Shown piece by piece: positions 25,988-40,000 of a stretch of DNA of 64,000 bases (position 1 is the first letter of the stretch; every line of letters begins with the position of its first letter). Under the pieces are notes generated by a model. It ran no database searches and was not told where the DNA came from. It saw nothing but the letters and a program-made list of their open reading frames with translations. The position numbers and the translations under genes are program-made. Source of the stretch: Antitrichia curtipendula (lineage: Eukaryota > Streptophyta > Bryopsida > Hypnales > Leucodontaceae); assembly GCA_951230915.1 (NCBI GenBank), contig OX579637.1, positions 14,012,001-14,076,000 of the forward strand. Reading direction: 5' to 3'.

Positions 25988-28657
25988 TAACAAACATCAA
26001 ATGTCATAGAATTCCATTTTGAAAGCGATTTGAACCAAATCGCACGAGTTGGAAATACCCTCAAGTATTTGAATGCCCAAAAATATGAAATTGATGTGTA
26101 ATTGCAATCCAATCGCACCTCAATTCAAAAAAATACAGAATAAGGTCAAACCTGTATTTTAATGGTAACAAACATCAAATGTTAGAGAATTCCATTTTGA
26201 AAGCGACTTCAACCAAGTTGCACAAGTTGGAAATACCCTCAAGTATTTGAATGCCCAAAAATATGAAATTGATGTATAATTGCAATCCAACCGCACCTCA
26301 ATTCAAAAAAATACAGAATAAGGTCAAACCTGTATTTTAATGGTAACAAACATCAAATGTCATAGAATTCCATTTTGAAAGCGATTTGAACCAAATCGCA
26401 CGAGTTGGAAATACCCTCAAGTATTTGAATGCCCAAAAATATGAAATTGATGTGTAATTGCAATCCAACCGCACCTCAATTCAAAAAAATACAGAATAAG
26501 GTCAAACCTGTATTTTAATGGTAACAAACATCACATGTCATAGAATTCCATTTTGAAAGCGATTTGAACCAAATCGCACGAGTTGGAAATACCCTCAAGT
26601 ATTTGAATGCCCAAGAATATGAAATTGATGTGTAATTGCAATCCAACCGCACCTCAATTCAAAAAAATACAGAATAAGGTCAAACCTGTATTTTAATGGT
26701 AACAAACATCAAATGTCATAGAATTCCATTTTGAAAGCGATTTGAACCAAATCGCACGAGTTGGAAATACCCTCAAGTATTTGAATGCCCAAGAATATGA
26801 AATTGATGTGTAATTGCAATCCAACCGCACCTCAATTCAAAAAAATACAGAATAAGGTCAAACCTGTATTTTAATGGTAACAAACATCACATGTCATAGA
26901 ATTCCATTTTGAAAGCGATTTGAACCAAATCGCACGAGTTGGAAATACCCTCAAGTATTTGAATGCCCAAAAATATGAAATTGATGTGTAATTGCAATCC
27001 AATCGCACCTCAATTCAAAAAAATACAGAATAAGGTCAAACCTGTATTTTAATGGTAACAAACATCAAATGTTAGAGAATTCCATTTTGAAAGCGACTTC
27101 AACCAAGTTGCACAAGTTGGAAATACCCTCAAGTATTTGAATGCCCAAAAATATGAAATTGATGTATAATTGCAATCCAACCGCACCTCAATTCAAAAAA
27201 ATACAGAATAAGGTCAAACCTGTATTTTAATGGTAACAAACATCAAATGTCATAGAATTCCATTTTGAAAGCGATTTGAACCAAATCGCACGAGTTGGAA
27301 ATACCCTCAAGTATTTGAATGCCCAAAAATATGAAATTGATGTGTAATTGCAATCCAACCGCACCTCAATTCAAAAAAATACAGAATAAGGTCAAACCTG
27401 TATTTTAATGGTAACAAACATCACATGTCATAGAATTCCATTTTGAAAGCGATTTGAACCAAATCGCACGAGTTGGAAATACCCTCAAGTATTTGAATGC
27501 CCAAGAATATGAAATTGATGTGTAATTGCAATCCAACCGCACCTCAATTCAAAAAAATACAGAATAAGGTCAAACCTGTATTTTAATGGTAACAAACATC
27601 AAATGTCATAGAATTCCATTTTGAAAGCCATTTGAACCAAATCGCACGAGTTGGAAATACCCTCAAGTATTTGAATGCCCAAGAATATGAAATTGATGTG
27701 TAATTGCAATCCAACCGCACCTCAATTCAAAAAAATACAGAATAAGGTCAAACCTGTATTTTAATGGTAACAAACATCACATGTCATAGAATTCCATTTT
27801 GAAAGCGATTTGAACCAAATCGCACGAGTTGGAAATACCCTCAAGTATTTGAATGCCCAAAAATATGAAATTGATGTGTAATTGCAATCCAATCGCACCT
27901 CAATTCAAAAAAATACAGAATAAGGTCAAACCTGTATTTTAATGGTAACAAACATCAAATGTTAGAGAATTCCATTTTGAAAGCGACTTCAACCAAGTTG
28001 CACAAGTTGGAAATACCCTCAAGTATTTGAATGCCCAAAAATATGAAATTGATGTATAATTGCAATCCAACCGCACCTCAATTCAAAAAAATACAGAATA
28101 AGGTCAAACCTGTATTTTAATGGTAACAAACATCAAATGTCATAGAATTCCATTTTGAAAGCGATTTGAACCAAATCGCACGAGTTGGAAATACCCTCAA
28201 GTATTTGAATGCCCAAAAATATGAAATTGATGTGTAATTGCAATCCAACCGCACCTCAATTCAAAAAAATACAGAATAAGGTCAAACCTGTATTTTAATG
28301 GTAACAAACATCACATGTCATAGAATTCCATTTTGAAAGCGATTTGAACCAAATCGCACGAGTTGGAAATACCCTCAAGTATTTGAATGCCCAAGAATAT
28401 GAAATTGATGTGTAATTGCAATCCAACCGCACCTCAATTCAAAAAAATACAGAATAAGGTCAAACCTGTATTTTAATGGTAACAAACATCAAATGTCATA
28501 GAATTCCATTTTGAAAGCCATTTGAACCAAATCGCACGAGTTGGAAATACCCTCAAGTATTTGAATGCCCAAGAATATGAAATTGATGTGTAATTGCAAT
28601 CCAACCGCACCTCAATTCAAAAAAATACAGAATAAGGTCAAACCTGTATTTTAATGG
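25988..28657. repeat. 5-monomer HOR, three tandem copies (890 bp each)
   Basis: Units start at 25988, 26878 and 27768, exactly 890 bp apart. Classes are '3-like 9 4 2 5', '3 9 4 2 7', '3 9 4 2 7'. The first monomer combines 13A with 126T. One extra type 7 monomer follows at 28658. The same three units, in the same order and with the same deviations, recur at 41296-43965. Confidence 0.85.
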
Positions 28658-30081
28658 TAACAAACATCAAATGTCATAGAATTCCATTTTGAAAGCCATT
28701 TGAACCAAATCGCACGAGTTGGAAATACCCTCAAGTATTTGAATGCCCAAGAATATGAAATTGATGTGTAATTGCAATCCAACCGCACCTCAATTCAAAA
28801 AAATACAGAATAAGGTCAAACCTGTATTTTAATGGTAACAAACATCACATGTCATAGAATTCCATTTTGAAAGCGATTTGAACCAAATCGCACGAGTTGG
28901 AAATACCCTCAAGTATTTGAATGCCCAAAAATATGAAATTGATGTGTAATTGCAATCCAACCGCACCTCAATTCAAAAAAATACAGAATAAGGTCAAACC
29001 TGTATTTTAATGGTAACAAACATCACATGTCATAGAATTCCATTTTGAAAGCGATTTGAACCAAATCGCACGAGTTGGAAATACCCTCAAGTATTTGAAT
29101 GCCCAAAAATATGAAATTGATGTGTAATTGCAATCCAACCGCACCTCAATTCAAAAAAATACAGAATAAGGTCAAACCTGTATTTTAATGGTAACAAACA
29201 TCACATGTCATAGAATTCCATTTTGAAAGCGATTTGAACCAAATCGCACGAGTTGGAAATACCCTCAAGTATTTGAATGCCCAAAAATATGAAATTGATG
29301 TGTAATTGCAATCCAACCGCACCTCAATTCAAAAAAATACAGAATAAGGTCAAACCTGTATTTTAATGGTAACAAACATCACATGTCATAGAATTCCATT
29401 TTGAAAGCGATTTGAACCAAATCGCACGAGTTGGAAATACCCTCAAGTATTTGAATGCCCAAAAATATGAAATTGATGTGTAATTGCAATCCAACCGCAC
29501 CTCAATTCAAAAAAATACAGAATAAGGTCAAACCTGTATTTTAATGGTAACAAACATCACATGTCATAGAATTCCATTTTGAAAGCGATTTGAACCAAAT
29601 CGCACGAGTTGGAAATACCCTCAAGTATTTGAATGCCCAAAAATATGAAATTGATGTGTAATTGCAATCCAACCGCACCTCAATTCAAAAAAATACAGAA
29701 TAAGGTCAAACCTGTATTTTAATGGTAACAAACATCACATGTCATAGAATTCCATTTTGAAAGCGATTTGAACCAAATCGCACGAGTTGGAAATACCCTC
29801 AAGTATTTGAATGCCCAAAAATATGAAATTGATGTGTAATTGCAATCCAACCGCACCTCAATTCAAAAAAATACAGAATAAGGTCAAACCTGTATTTTAA
29901 TGGTAACAAACATCAAATGTCATAGAATTCCATTTTGAAAGCGATTTGAACCAAATCGCACGAGTTGGAAATACCCTCAAGTATTTGAATGCCCAAAAAT
30001 ATGAAATTGATGTGTAATTGCAATCCAACCGCACCTCAATTCAAAAAAATACAGAATAAGGTCAAACCTGTATTTTAATGG

Positions 30082-32395
30082 TAACAAACATCACATGTCA
30101 TAGAATTCCATTTTGAAAGCCATTTGAACCAAATCGTACGAGTTGGAAATACCCTCAAGTATTTGAATGCCCAAAAATATGAAATTGATGTGTAATTGCA
30201 ATCCAACCGCACCTCAATTCAAAAAAATACAGAATAAGGTCAAACCTGTATTTTAATGGTAACAAACATCACATGTCATAGAATTCCATTTTGAAAGCGA
30301 TTTGAACCAAATCGCACGAGTTGGAAATACCCTCAAGTATTTGAATGCCCAAAAATATGAAATTGATGTGTAATTGCAATCCAACCGCACCTCAATTCAA
30401 AAAAATACAGAATAAGGTCAAACCTGTATTTTAATGGTAACAAACATCACATGTCATAGAATTCCATTTTGAAAGCGATTTGAACCAAATCGCACGAGTT
30501 GGAAATACCCTCAAGTATTTGAATGCCCAAGAATATGAAATTGATGTGTAATTGCAATCCAACCGCACCTCAATTCAAAAAAATACAGAATAAGGTCAAA
30601 CCTGTATTTTAATGGTAACAAACATCAAATGTCATAGAATTCCATTTTGAAAGCCATTTGAACCAAATCGCACGAGTTGGAAATACCCTCAAGTATTTGA
30701 ATGCCCAAAAATATGAAATTGATGTGTAATTGCAATCCAACCGCACCTCAATTCAAAAAAATACAGAATAAGGTCAAACCTGTATTTTAATGGTAACAAA
30801 CATCACATGTCATAGAATTCCATTTTGAAAGCGATTTGAACCAAATCGCACGAGTTGGAAATACCCTCAAGTATTTGAATGCCCAAAAATATGAAATTGA
30901 TGTGTAATTGCAATCCAACCGCACCTCAATTCAAAAAAATACAGAATAAGGTCAAACCTGTATTTTAATGGTAACAAACATCACATGTCATAGAATTCCA
31001 TTTTGAAAGCGATTTGAACCAAATCGCACGAGTTGGAAATACCCTCAAGTATTTGAATGCCCAAAAATATGAAATTGATGTGTAATTGCAATCCAACCGC
31101 ACCTCAATTCAAAAAAATACAGAATAAGGTCAAACCTGTATTTTAATGGTAACAAACATCACATGTCATAGAATTCCATTTTGAAAGCCATTTGAACCAA
31201 ATCGCACGAGTTGGAAATACCCTCAAGTATTTGAATGCCCAAAAATATGAAATTGATGTGTAATTGCAATCCAACCGCACCTCAATTCAAAAAAATACAG
31301 AATAAGGTCAAACCTGTATTTTAATGGTAACAAACATCACATGTCATAGAATTCCATTTTGAAAGCGATTTGAACCAAATCGCACGAGTTGGAAATACCC
31401 TCAAGTATTTGAATGCCCAAAAATATGAAATTGATGTGTAATTGCAATCCAACCGCACCTCAATTCAAAAAAATACAGAATAAGGTCAAACCTGTATTTT
31501 AATGGTAACAAACATCACATGTCATAGAATTCCATTTTGAAAGCGATTTGAACCAAATCGCACGAGTTGGAAATACCCTCAAGTATTTGAATGCCCAAAA
31601 ATATGAAATTGATGTGTAATTGCAATCCAACCGCACCTCAATTCAAAAAAATACAGAATAAGGTCAAACCTGTATTTTAATGGTAACAAACATCACATGT
31701 CATAGAATTCCATTTTGAAAGCGATTTGAACCAAATCGCACGAGTTGGAAATACCCTCAAGTATTTGAATGCCCAAAAATATGAAATTGATGTGTAATTG
31801 CAATCCAACCGCACCTCAATTCAAAAAAATACAGAATAAGGTCAAACCTGTATTTTAATGGTAACAAACATCACATGTCATAGAATTCCATTTTGAAAGC
31901 GATTTGAACCAAATCGCACGAGTTGGAAATACCCTCAAGTATTTGAATGCCCAAAAATATGAAATTGATGTGTAATTGCAATCCAACCGCACCTCAATTC
32001 AAAAAAATACAGAATAAGGTCAAACCTGTATTTTAATGGTAACAAACATCACATGTCATAGAATTCCATTTTGAAAGCGATTTGAACCAAATCGCACGAG
32101 TTGGAAATACCCTCAAGTATTTGAATGCCCAAAAATATGAAATTGATGTGTAATTGCAATCCAACCGCACCTCAATTCAAAAAAATACAGAATAAGGTCA
32201 AACCTGTATTTTAATGGTAACAAACATCAAATGTCATAGAATTCCATTTTGAAAGCGATTTGAACCAAATCGCACGAGTTGGAAATACCCTCAAGTATTT
32301 GAATGCCCAAAAATATGAAATTGATGTGTAATTGCAATCCAACCGCACCTCAATTCAAAAAAATACAGAATAAGGTCAAACCTGTATTTTAATGG
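30082..32395. repeat. 13-monomer HOR marked by C56T, copy 1
   Basis: Starts with a monomer carrying 'atcgtacgag' (C56T), which creates a CGTACG (BsiWI) site at 30135-30140. The same marker recurs 13 monomers (2314 bp) later at 32396 and then 8 monomers (1424 bp) later at 33820; it is seen in only these three monomers. All three are followed by 1 2 6 1 1 8 1. Confidence 0.85.
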
Positions 32396-33819
32396 TAACA
32401 AACATCACATGTCATAGAATTCCATTTTGAAAGCCATTTGAACCAAATCGTACGAGTTGGAAATACCCTCAAGTATTTGAATGCCCAAAAATATGAAATT
32501 GATGTGTAATTGCAATCCAACCGCACCTCAATTCAAAAAAATACAGAATAAGGTCAAACCTGTATTTTAATGGTAACAAACATCACATGTCATAGAATTC
32601 CATTTTGAAAGCGATTTGAACCAAATCGCACGAGTTGGAAATACCCTCAAGTATTTGAATGCCCAAAAATATGAAATTGATGTGTAATTGCAATCCAACC
32701 GCACCTCAATTCAAAAAAATACAGAATAAGGTCAAACCTGTATTTTAATGGTAACAAACATCACATGTCATAGAATTCCATTTTGAAAGCGATTTGAACC
32801 AAATCGCACGAGTTGGAAATACCCTCAAGTATTTGAATGCCCAAGAATATGAAATTGATGTGTAATTGCAATCCAACCGCACCTCAATTCAAAAAAATAC
32901 AGAATAAGGTCAAACCTGTATTTTAATGGTAACAAACATCAAATGTCATAGAATTCCATTTTGAAAGCCATTTGAACCAAATCGCACGAGTTGGAAATAC
33001 CCTCAAGTATTTGAATGCCCAAAAATATGAAATTGATGTGTAATTGCAATCCAACCGCACCTCAATTCAAAAAAATACAGAATAAGGTCAAACCTGTATT
33101 TTAATGGTAACAAACATCACATGTCATAGAATTCCATTTTGAAAGCGATTTGAACCAAATCGCACGAGTTGGAAATACCCTCAAGTATTTGAATGCCCAA
33201 AAATATGAAATTGATGTGTAATTGCAATCCAACCGCACCTCAATTCAAAAAAATACAGAATAAGGTCAAACCTGTATTTTAATGGTAACAAACATCACAT
33301 GTCATAGAATTCCATTTTGAAAGCGATTTGAACCAAATCGCACGAGTTGGAAATACCCTCAAGTATTTGAATGCCCAAAAATATGAAATTGATGTGTAAT
33401 TGCAATCCAACCGCACCTCAATTCAAAAAAATACAGAATAAGGTCAAACCTGTATTTTAATGGTAACAAACATCACATGTCATAGAATTCCATTTTGAAA
33501 GCCATTTGAACCAAATCGCACGAGTTGGAAATACCCTCAAGTATTTGAATGCCCAAAAATATGAAATTGATGTGTAATTGCAATCCAACCGCACCTCAAT
33601 TCAAAAAAATACAGAATAAGGTCAAACCTGTATTTTAATGGTAACAAACATCACATGTCATAGAATTCCATTTTGAAAGCGATTTGAACCAAATCGCACG
33701 AGTTGGAAATACCCTCAAGTATTTGAATGCCCAAAAATATGAAATTGATGTGTAATTGCAATCCAACCGCACCTCAATTCAAAAAAATACAGAATAAGGT
33801 CAAACCTGTATTTTAATGG
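32396..33819. repeat. 8-monomer HOR marked by C56T, copy 2 (shortened)
   Basis: Classes 8y 1 2 6 1 1 8 1. Compared with copy 1 (30082-32395) it lacks the trailing '1 1 1 1 4', as if five monomers were deleted or the longer form gained them. Confidence 0.8.
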
Positions 33820-35243
33820 TAACAAACATCACATGTCATAGAATTCCATTTTGAAAGCCATTTGAACCAAATCGTACGAGTTGGAAATACCCTCAAGTAT
33901 TTGAATGCCCAAAAATATGAAATTGATGTGTAATTGCAATCCAACCGCACCTCAATTCAAAAAAATACAGAATAAGGTCAAACCTGTATTTTAATGGTAA
34001 CAAACATCACATGTCATAGAATTCCATTTTGAAAGCGATTTGAACCAAATCGCACGAGTTGGAAATACCCTCAAGTATTTGAATGCCCAAAAATATGAAA
34101 TTGATGTGTAATTGCAATCCAACCGCACCTCAATTCAAAAAAATACAGAATAAGGTCAAACCTGTATTTTAATGGTAACAAACATCACATGTCATAGAAT
34201 TCCATTTTGAAAGCGATTTGAACCAAATCGCACGAGTTGGAAATACCCTCAAGTATTTGAATGCCCAAGAATATGAAATTGATGTGTAATTGCAATCCAA
34301 CCGCACCTCAATTCAAAAAAATACAGAATAAGGTCAAACCTGTATTTTAATGGTAACAAACATCAAATGTCATAGAATTCCATTTTGAAAGCCATTTGAA
34401 CCAAATCGCACGAGTTGGAAATACCCTCAAGTATTTGAATGCCCAAAAATATGAAATTGATGTGTAATTGCAATCCAACCGCACCTCAATTCAAAAAAAT
34501 ACAGAATAAGGTCAAACCTGTATTTTAATGGTAACAAACATCACATGTCATAGAATTCCATTTTGAAAGCGATTTGAACCAAATCGCACGAGTTGGAAAT
34601 ACCCTCAAGTATTTGAATGCCCAAAAATATGAAATTGATGTGTAATTGCAATCCAACCGCACCTCAATTCAAAAAAATACAGAATAAGGTCAAACCTGTA
34701 TTTTAATGGTAACAAACATCACATGTCATAGAATTCCATTTTGAAAGCGATTTGAACCAAATCGCACGAGTTGGAAATACCCTCAAGTATTTGAATGCCC
34801 AAAAATATGAAATTGATGTGTAATTGCAATCCAACCGCACCTCAATTCAAAAAAATACAGAATAAGGTCAAACCTGTATTTTAATGGTAACAAACATCAC
34901 ATGTCATAGAATTCCATTTTGAAAGCCATTTGAACCAAATCGCACGAGTTGGAAATACCCTCAAGTATTTGAATGCCCAAAAATATGAAATTGATGTGTA
35001 ATTGCAATCCAACCGCACCTCAATTCAAAAAAATACAGAATAAGGTCAAACCTGTATTTTAATGGTAACAAACATCACATGTCATAGAATTCCATTTTGA
35101 AAGCGATTTGAACCAAATCGCACGAGTTGGAAATACCCTCAAGTATTTGAATGCCCAAAAATATGAAATTGATGTGTAATTGCAATCCAACCGCACCTCA
35201 ATTCAAAAAAATACAGAATAAGGTCAAACCTGTATTTTAATGG
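33820..35243. repeat. 8-monomer HOR marked by C56T, copy 3
   Basis: Classes 8y 1 2 6 1 1 8 1, the same order as 32396-33819, exactly 1424 bp downstream. It is followed by '4 4 1 1' and the type 13/14 cassette. Confidence 0.8.
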
Positions 35244-35955
35244 TAACAAACATCAAATGTCATAGAATTCCATTTTGAAAGCGATTTGAACCAAATCGCA
35301 CGAGTTGGAAATACCCTCAAGTATTTGAATGCCCAAAAATATGAAATTGATGTGTAATTGCAATCCAACCGCACCTCAATTCAAAAAAATACAGAATAAG
35401 GTCAAACCTGTATTTTAATGGTAACAAACATCAAATGTCATAGAATTCCATTTTGAAAGCGATTTGAACCAAATCGCACGAGTTGGAAATACCCTCAAGT
35501 ATTTGAATGCCCAAAAATATGAAATTGATGTGTAATTGCAATCCAACCGCACCTCAATTCAAAAAAATACAGAATAAGGTCAAACCTGTATTTTAATGGT
35601 AACAAACATCACATGTCATAGAATTCCATTTTGAAAGCGATTTGAACCAAATCGCACGAGTTGGAAATACCCTCAAGTATTTGAATGCCCAAAAATATGA
35701 AATTGATGTGTAATTGCAATCCAACCGCACCTCAATTCAAAAAAATACAGAATAAGGTCAAACCTGTATTTTAATGGTAACAAACATCACATGTCATAGA
35801 ATTCCATTTTGAAAGCGATTTGAACCAAATCGCACGAGTTGGAAATACCCTCAAGTATTTGAATGCCCAAAAATATGAAATTGATGTGTAATTGCAATCC
35901 AACCGCACCTCAATTCAAAAAAATACAGAATAAGGTCAAACCTGTATTTTAATGG

Positions 35956-37023
35956 TAACAAACATCAAATGTCAGAGAATTCCATTTTGAAAGCGACTTC
36001 AACCAAGTTGCACAAGTTGAAAATACCCTCAAGTATTTGAATGCCCAAAAATATGAAATTGATGTATAATTGCAATCCAACCGCACCTCAATTCAAAAAA
36101 ATACAGAATAAGGTCAAACCTGTATTTTAATGGTAACAAACATCAAATGTCATAGAATTCCATTTTGAAAGCGATTTGAACCAAATCGCACAAGTTGGAA
36201 ATACCCTCAAGTATTTGAATGCCCAACAATATGAAATTGATGTGTAATTGCAATCCAACCGCACCTCAATTCAAAAAAATACAGAATAAGGTCAAACCTG
36301 TATTTTAATGGTAACAAACATCAAATGTCATAGAATTCCATTTTGAAAGCGATTTGAACCAAATCGCACGAGTTGGAAATACCCTCAAGTATTTGAATGC
36401 CCAAGAATATGAAATTGATGTGTAATTGCAATCCAACCGCACCTCAATTCAAAAAAATACAGAATAAGGTCAAACCTGTATTTTAATGGTAACAAACATC
36501 ACATGTCATAGAATTCCATTTTGAAAGCGATTTGAACCAAATCGCACGAGTTGGAAATACCCTCAAGTATTTGAATGCCCAAAAATATGAAATTGATGTG
36601 TAATTGCAATCCAACCGCACCTCAATTCAAAAAAATACAGAATAAGGTCAAACCTGTATTTTAATGGTAACAAACATCAAATGTCATAGAATTCCATTTT
36701 GAAAGCGACTTCAACCAAATCGCACAAGTTGGAAATACCCTCAAGTATTTGAATGCCCAAGAATATGAAATTGATGTGTAATTGCAATCCAACCGCACCT
36801 CAATTCAAAAAAATACAGAATAAGGTCAAACCTGTATTTTAATGGTAACAAACATCAAATGTCATAGAATTCCATTTTGAAAGCGACTTCAACCAAATCG
36901 CACAAGTTGGAAATACCCTCAAGTATTTGAATGCCCAAAAATATGAAATTGATGTGTAATTGCAATCCAACCGCACCTCAATTCAAAAAAATACAGAATA
37001 AGGTCAAACCTGTATTTTAATGG
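35956..37023. repeat. Cassette 13-14-5-1-12-12, first copy
   Basis: Six monomers. The first (35956) has 'gtcagag' (20G with 18C), the type 9 changes at 42, 45, 52, 54, 59 and 111, and G65A ('gttgaaaata'). The second has only 59A plus A94C ('caacaatatg'). Then come 13A/94G, type 1, and two type 12 monomers. The same six-monomer order recurs at 47526 and 49484. The sixth has 94A here but 94G in the later copies. Confidence 0.85.
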
Positions 37024-40000
37024 TAACAAACATCACATGTCATAGAATTCCATTTTGAAAGCGATTTGAACCAAATCGCACGAGTTGGAAATACCCTCAA
37101 GTATTTGAATGCCCAAGAATATGAAATTGATGTGTAATTGCAATCCAACCGCACCTCAATTCAAAAAAATACAGAATAAGGTCAAACCTGTATTTTAATG
37201 GTAACAAACATCAAATGTCATAGAATTCCATTTTGAAAGCCATTTGAACCAAATCGCACGAGTTGGAAATACCCTCAAGTATTTGAATGCCCAAGAATAT
37301 GAAATTGATGTGTAATTGCAATCCAACCGCACCTCAATTCAAAAAAATACAGAATAAGGTCAAACCTGTATTTTAATGGTAACAAACATCACATGTCATA
37401 GAATTCCATTTTGAAAGCGATTTGAACCAAATCGCACGAGTTGGAAATACCCTCAAGTATTTGAATGCCCAAAAATATGAAATTGATGTGTAATTGCAAT
37501 CCAATCGCACCTCAATTCAAAAAAATACAGAATAAGGTCAAACCTGTATTTTAATGGTAACAAACATCACATGTCATAGAATTCCATTTTGAAAGCGATT
37601 TGAACCAAATCGCACGAGTTGGAAATACCCTCAAGTATTTGAATGCCCAAAAATATGAAATTGATGTGTAATTGCAATCCAACCGCACCTCAATTCAAAA
37701 AAATACAGAATAAGGTCAAACCTGTATTTTAATGGTAACAAACATCACATGTCATAGAATTCCATTTTGAAAGCGATTTGAACCAAATCGCACGAGTTGG
37801 AAATACCCTCAAGTATTTGAATGCCCAAGAATATGAAATTGATGTGTAATTGCAATCCAACCGCACCTCAATTCAAAAAAATACAGAATAAGGTCAAACC
37901 TGTATTTTAATGGTAACAAACATCACATGTCATAGAATTCCATTTTGAAAGCGATTTGAACCAAATCGCACGAGTTGGAAATACCCTCAAGTATTTGAAT
38001 GCCCAAAAATATGAAATTGATGTGTAATTGCAATCCAATCGCACCTCAATTCAAAAAAATACAGAATAAGGTCAAACCTGTATTTTAATGGTAACAAACA
38101 TCAAATGTTAGAGAATTCCATTTTGAAAGCGACTTCAACCAAGTTGCACAAGTTGGAAATACCCTCAAGTATTTGAATGCCCAAAAATATGAAATTGATG
38201 TATAATTGCAATCCAACCGCACCTCAATTCAAAAAAATACAGAATAAGGTCAAACCTGTATTTTAATGGTAACAAACATCAAATGTCATAGAATTCCATT
38301 TTGAAAGCGATTTGAACCAAATCGCACGAGTTGGAAATACCCTCAAGTATTTGAATGCCCAAAAATATGAAATTGATGTGTAATTGCAATCCAACCGCAC
38401 CTCAATTCAAAAAAATACAGAATAAGGTCAAACCTGTATTTTAATGGTAACAAACATCACATGTCATAGAATTCCATTTTGAAAGCGATTTGAACCAAAT
38501 CGCACGAGTTGGAAATACCCTCAAGTATTTGAATGCCCAAGAATATGAAATTGATGTGTAATTGCAATCCAACCGCACCTCAATTCAAAAAAATACAGAA
38601 TAAGGTCAAACCTGTATTTTAATGGTAACAAACATCACATGTCATAGAATTCCATTTTGAAAGCGATTTGAACCAAATCGCACGAGTTGGAAATACCCTC
38701 AAGTATTTGAATGCCCAAAAATATGAAATTGATGTGTAATTGCAATCCAATCGCACCTCAATTCAAAAAAATACAGAATAAGGTCAAACCTGTATTTTAA
38801 TGGTAACAAACATCAAATGTTAGAGAATTCCATTTTGAAAGCGACTTCAACCAAGTTGCACAAGTTGGAAATACCCTCAAGTATTTGAATGCCCAAAAAT
38901 ATGAAATTGATGTATAATTGCAATCCAACCGCACCTCAATTCAAAAAAATACAGAATAAGGTCAAACCTGTATTTTAATGGTAACAAACATCAAATGTCA
39001 TAGAATTCCATTTTGAAAGCGATTTGAACCAAATCGCACGAGTTGGAAATACCCTCAAGTATTTGAATGCCCAAAAATATGAAATTGATGTGTAATTGCA
39101 ATCCAACCGCACCTCAATTCAAAAAAATACAGAATAAGGTCAAACCTGTATTTTAATGGTAACAAACATCACATGTCATAGAATTCCATTTTGAAAGCGA
39201 TTTGAACCAAATCGCACGAGTTGGAAATACCCTCAAGTATTTGAATGCCCAAGAATATGAAATTGATGTGTAATTGCAATCCAACCGCACCTCAATTCAA
39301 AAAAATACAGAATAAGGTCAAACCTGTATTTTAATGGTAACAAACATCAAATGTCATAGAATTCCATTTTGAAAGCCATTTGAACCAAATCGCACGAGTT
39401 GGAAATACCCTCAAGTATTTGAATGCCCAAGAATATGAAATTGATGTGTAATTGCAATCCAACCGCACCTCAATTCAAAAAAATACAGAATAAGGTCAAA
39501 CCTGTATTTTAATGGTAACAAACATCACATGTCATAGAATTCCATTTTGAAAGCGATTTGAACCAAATCGCACGAGTTGGAAATACCCTCAAGTATTTGA
39601 ATGCCCAAAAATATGAAATTGATGTGTAATTGCAATCCAACCGCACCTCAATTCAAAAAAATACAGAATAAGGTCAAACCTGTATTTTAATGGTAACAAA
39701 CATCAAATGTCATAGAATTCCATTTTGAAAGCGATTTGAACCAAATCGCACGAGTTGGAAATACCCTCAAGTATTTGAATGCCCAAGAATATGAAATTGA
39801 TGTGTAATTGCAATCCAACCGCACCTCAATTCAAAAAAATACAGAATAAGGTCAAACCTGTATTTTAATGGTAACAAACATCACATGTCATAGAATTCCA
39901 TTTTGAAAGCGATTTGAACCAAATCGCACGAGTTGGAAATACCCTCAAGTATTTGAATGCCCAAAAATATGAAATTGATGTGTAATTGCAATCCAACCGC

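Larger units (their letters stand above)
28836..35955. repeat. Type 1-dominated region (40 monomers)
   Basis: Class order from 28836: six type 1, then 4 8y 1 2 6 1 1 8 1 1 1 1 1 4 8y 1 2 6 1 1 8 1 8y 1 2 6 1 1 8 1 4 4 1 1, where 8y is type 8 with C56T. Types 3, 9, 10 and 11 are completely absent, in sharp contrast to the region on the left. This indicates local homogenisation towards one monomer class. Confidence 0.85.
20292..37023. repeat. Large tandem duplication, copy 1 (94 monomers, 16.7 kb)
   Basis: The class order from 20292 (2 7 3 1 2 3 9 4 2 3 9 4 2 7 1 ...) is reproduced from 37024, exactly 94 x 178 = 16732 bp later and immediately after this segment ends. Correspondence then continues at smaller offsets: 86 monomers (15308 bp) for 24564-28835 against 39872-44143, and 65 monomers (11570 bp) for 34532-37023 against 46102-48593. 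Copy 2 therefore lacks about 8 and then about 21 monomers. Boundaries are judged by monomer class, not by full alignment. Confidence 0.75.
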
